From contig DMCJ01000112.1 in NCBI GenBank assembly GCA_003446735.1, positions 1 to 7,364 of the forward strand: a stretch of 7,364 nucleotides of DNA, read 5' to 3'. The translations under genes were made by a program, and so were the position numbers. Position 1 is the first letter of the stretch. Every line of letters starts with the position of its first letter. This DNA is from Lachnospiraceae bacterium (GTDB lineage: Bacteria; Bacillota; Clostridia; Lachnospirales; Lachnospiraceae). Positions 5,109 through 7,364 of this stretch are shown here, in pieces. The notes beneath the pieces were generated by a model, which made no database searches, was not told the DNA's origin, and saw nothing but the letters and a program-made list of their open reading frames with translations.

Positions 5109-6702
5109 CTTTCCCCTCCTTGTATTCGGTGGGTGTTACTCCGACATTTTTCTTAAATGTTCTCGAAAAATAATTGGGGTCCGAATATCCTACCGCCGAA
5201 CATATCTCTTTCATTGAAAGATTGGAGCCTCTTAACAGTTCCTTTGCCTTTTCTATTCTTATTGTTGTAAGATATTCGATGAAATTCTCTCCGGTCTCAT
5301 CCTTAAACACCTTACTGAAATAATAAGGACTTATATCCACGGCACGCGATACGTCATCAAGCGAAAGCTCCTTGCCGAAATTTTCGTTTATATATTCCTT
5401 TGCACGGTCTACAGTGGAATTTGCCCGCTTTTCCCCGCTCTCCGATACTCTCTTTGCCGCATCGGCGGTCTTGTTTAAAAACCAGGTCTTAAGCCTGTCC
5501 ATATCTCCGCCTATGTCAAGTATCGTGGGAAGATAATCCGCCCTCGATCTGAAGCGGTAAGTTTCGTTACTTCCGCGATATCCTATGGTCTCTGCCCTTA
5601 TAACAAATTCAAGGACTTTTAACTGAATATCCGGAAGAGCCTGATCATAAGTATTTACCATCCACTCAAAGTAATTAATAGCCGCCTTCTGCTGACGGGA
5701 AAGATCCCCCTTCTCCGTGGCTTCAAAGATTTCTCTTTCCGTTGCAACCGGATAATTTTCCTCAAAAGAGCCTCCCAGAGGAAGGTCGTCCACATGCGCC
5801 ACGCTGCCGTCGCTCTGTACCAAAGCCCTTAAAGCATCATTATAGGACTTCATCGCATTCATCGGCTCAACTATCCCGCCAAATCCTATGCGTACATCTA
5901 TCGCGATCCTTTCCTTTAACTTTCTTGCAAGCTCCCTTGCCTTATCGATCTCGGAAACTCTTTCGTTATAATCCCTTTCCTCGTCATCCGTAGGGAATAA
6001 AAGTGCGATCTTATTTCCGGTCACAGATCCTGCAAAACACCTGAAATATCCTTTGACCAGTTCCCTTACTTCATTATAATGTTCATGCAGCCTTATGGAA
6101 CTCCCGACGGCATTGGTCATATGATTTCCGACCCTGTTCTCTCCGAAAACGAGCACCCCCATATAGCATCTGGGCTCAGTTATCTCCAGGAGATTTTTAT
6201 AATTATCTATATCCTCCGCAAAGGTTTCCTGGAAAAGAAGGTTATATATAAGGCCGTTCTCCAAAACAGGGACAACCGTCTCCATCTTTTCCCTGATAAG
6301 AAGTTCTCTGGATCTTTTCTCCCTTTCGGCATCGATCTGAGCCATTGCTTCCTTTAACACTCGGATGATCTCGCTCTTCTGGACAGGCTTGTTTAAATAT
6401 TCCTTAACCCCCAGATTGATGGCTTCCCTGGCATAATCGAATTTATCATAGGCAGTCATAACTATAAATACGATGGACTCATTATTCCTTCTTATCTCAC
6501 GCATGGCCTCGATACCGTTTATTCCCGGCATCTGTATATCCATGAATGCGATCTCGGGACGAAAACTCTCGGCAAGCTCAATAACGCCGCGTCCCGTCTT
6601 TGCGGACTCGATCACACAATCTTCTCCGAATTCCTTTTCTATTATGAACTTAAGCGAATCGATAACGATACCCTCGTCATCGGCAAGCATTATCCTGTAC
6701 AT
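5098..6702 (-). CDS. YesN-type response regulator: receiver, GGDEF-like middle region, AraC-type DNA-binding domain
   Basis: This 534-residue cytoplasmic transcription factor should be phosphorylated by the adjacent kinase and activate sugar-uptake genes. The receiver domain (1-120) has the acidic pair D8-D9, phosphoacceptor Asp55 in FMDIQMPG, Thr83 in MTAYD and Lys105 in NKP. A helical linker (about 120-145) leads into a middle region (about 178-305) resembling the degenerate GGDEF-like fold of YesN and CdaR proteins, with GFGGIVEPMNAMKSYNDALRAL at 273-294; no cyclase motif is present. The C-terminal AraC domain (about 431-530) shows both helix-turn-helix units, including SPYYFSKVFKDETGENFIEYL and VGYSDPNYFSRTFKKNVG. 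The start MYRIMLADDE is at the normal receiver N-terminus. The ribosome site is weak (GAGAG, seven bases away), which may lean on coupling to the kinase gene 12 bases upstream. The likely DNA target is the inverted repeat at 3917-3961 (inference). Confidence 0.95.
   Translation of the reverse strand: MYRIMLADDEGIVIDSLKFIIEKEFGEDCVIESAKTGRGVIELAESFRPEIAFMDIQMPGINGIEAMREIRRNNESIVFIVMTAYDKFDYAREAINLGVKEYLNKPVQKSEIIRVLKEAMAQIDAEREKRSRELLIREKMETVVPVLENGLIYNLLFQETFAEDIDNYKNLLEITEPRCYMGVLVFGENRVGNHMTNAVGSSIRLHEHYNEVRELVKGYFRCFAGSVTGNKIALLFPTDDEERDYNERVSEIDKARELARKLKERIAIDVRIGFGGIVEPMNAMKSYNDALRALVQSDGSVAHVDDLPLGGSFEENYPVATEREIFEATEKGDLSRQQKAAINYFEWMVNTYDQALPDIQLKVLEFVIRAETIGYRGSNETYRFRSRADYLPTILDIGGDMDRLKTWFLNKTADAAKRVSESGEKRANSTVDRAKEYINENFGKELSLDDVSRAVDISPYYFSKVFKDETGENFIEYLTTIRIEKAKELLRGSNLSMKEICSAVGYSDPNYFSRTFKKNVGVTPTEYKEGKDEV
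5113..5121 (-). promoter_or_regulatory. Ribosome binding site of the XylF-like gene within the regulator's last codons
   Basis: AAGGAGGGG on the minus strand, then AAAG and ATG at 5108. The site itself encodes Lys-Glu-Gly of the regulator's C-terminus, and the regulator stop (TAA, 5100-5098) lies inside the next gene. The arrangement supports coupled translation of regulator and sensor protein, and confirms the ATG at 5108. Confidence 0.8.
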
Positions 6703-6714
6703 ATCTGTTCTCTC

Positions 6715-7364
6715 TTATTCTTCCTTTGCTTCCGTACTGTTATCTTTGCCGGAGCCTTCTCCCTCTATCGGGATCCTTAGTGTAACTACCGTGCCTTTCC
6801 CTTCCCCCTCACTTTCTATCACAAAAACATCCTCCCTGTCAAAGGACAGCTTTAATCTGCCCATAACGTTTTTAAGTCCGACTCCCCCGTGTTCTCCGTC
6901 TGCGGGCTTATCGTCCTCTTTTCCTTCGTAAATCTTTTCGATCTGTTCCCGGGTCATCCCGACTCCGTTGTCGGCGATCCTTATAAGAACATCTTTGCTT
7001 TCTTTAAATACGGAAAGGCTTATCTTTCCCTGCCCGGGAATATTTCTTATTCCATGCTGGATCGCATTCTCAACGATGGGCTGTAAGATCATCGAAGGGA
7101 TGGTCACATCCAAAAGTGACTCGTCTATTTCTTTTTCATACCCGACTTCGCCGGAGAAACGGATATTTATGATGTAGATATAGGTATCTACCATCTTAAG
7201 CTCATCGGACAACGGAACGGGGTGATCTAATTTCTGGGTATTATATCTGAAGAAATCTGCCACATTCTGTATATAATCATATGTCTTATCAGCATCCTCC
7301 ATCATCGCCAGCTGGGCTCCGGCATTTAATGTGTTAAACAGGAAATGCGGGTTGATCTGGGCCT
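6715..7364 (-). CDS. LytS/YesM-type sensor histidine kinase, C-terminal part (5' end outside window)
   Basis: The frame is open to the window edge and gives the last 215 residues of a kinase; the first full codon is at 7362-7360. The visible part begins AQINPHFLFNTLN, the signature of the His_kinase family (PF06580), with His6 of the fragment as the phosphoacceptor. The ATPase domain follows: N-box ILQPIVENAIQHGI (92-105, Asn99), G1 box DNGVGM (131-136) and G2 box GGVGLKNVMGRL (159-170). The protein ends in an acidic, glycine-containing tail. It should autophosphorylate and pass phosphate to Asp55 of the regulator encoded 12 bases downstream. The sensor domain is not in the window, so whether it is a YesM-like (dCache/HAMP) or LytS-like membrane protein cannot be judged. 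The internal ATG at 7305 is not the true start, because the HPHF-type motif lies upstream of it. Confidence 0.95.
   Translation of the reverse strand, partial: AQINPHFLFNTLNAGAQLAMMEDADKTYDYIQNVADFFRYNTQKLDHPVPLSDELKMVDTYIYIINIRFSGEVGYEKEIDESLLDVTIPSMILQPIVENAIQHGIRNIPGQGKISLSVFKESKDVLIRIADNGVGMTREQIEKIYEGKEDDKPADGEHGGVGLKNVMGRLKLSFDREDVFVIESEGEGKGTVVTLRIPIEGEGSGKDNSTEAKEE

Noticed and set aside
4714..5217. 167-codon plus-strand reading frame across the XylF-like and regulator genes
   Set aside because: It is antisense to two well-supported coding regions, is Ser/Thr/Ile-rich as expected of a reverse-frame shadow, and matches no family.
6473..6931. 152-codon plus-strand reading frame across the regulator-kinase junction
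   Set aside because: It is antisense to the conserved receiver and ATPase motifs, is extremely Ser/Pro-rich, and shows no domain.

Overview
All recognisable genes in this window lie on the minus strand, so the biology reads from position 7364 down to position 1. The gene set, strong AGGAGG-type ribosome sites, Gram-positive lipoprotein signals and YesM/YesN-type two-component genes suggest a Clostridia-class Firmicute, plausibly Lachnospiraceae. The taxon is inferred from style, not from a marker gene.

Region 1 (7364-4029) is a tightly packed sensory unit. It holds the C-terminal half of a LytS/YesM-type histidine kinase (cut by the window edge), a 534-residue YesN-type response regulator (receiver, GGDEF-like middle region, AraC-type DNA-binding domain) and a 359-residue membrane-anchored XylF-type sugar-binding protein. 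The gap between kinase and regulator is 12 bases, and the regulator overlaps the binding-protein gene by 11 bases.

Region 2 (4028-3773) is a 256-base AT-rich gap with no gene. It contains a perfect 14-bp inverted repeat with a 17-base spacer, whose promoter-proximal arm overlaps an extended -10-like sequence pointing at the transport genes. It also holds two smaller palindromes and a short hairpin just after the sensory genes. This is the best candidate for the control region.

Region 3 (3772-1) is a CUT2-family sugar ABC transporter: a ChvE-type binding lipoprotein, a double ATPase of the MmsA/GguA type starting at TTG, and an MmsB/GguB permease that runs off the window edge. A 13-bp GC-rich hairpin separates the binding-protein gene from the ATPase gene, while ATPase and permease are one base apart.

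The simplest reading is a three-component sugar-sensing circuit next to its target. The XylF-like protein would bind a sugar (pentose likely) outside the cell and modulate the kinase. The kinase would phosphorylate the YesN-type regulator, which would activate the transporter operon through the inverted repeat. The arrangement resembles the XylFII-LytS-YesN system described in Clostridium beijerinckii, but here the transporter is of the ChvE-GguA-GguB type rather than XylFGH. No mobile element, CRISPR array, tRNA or rRNA was seen.
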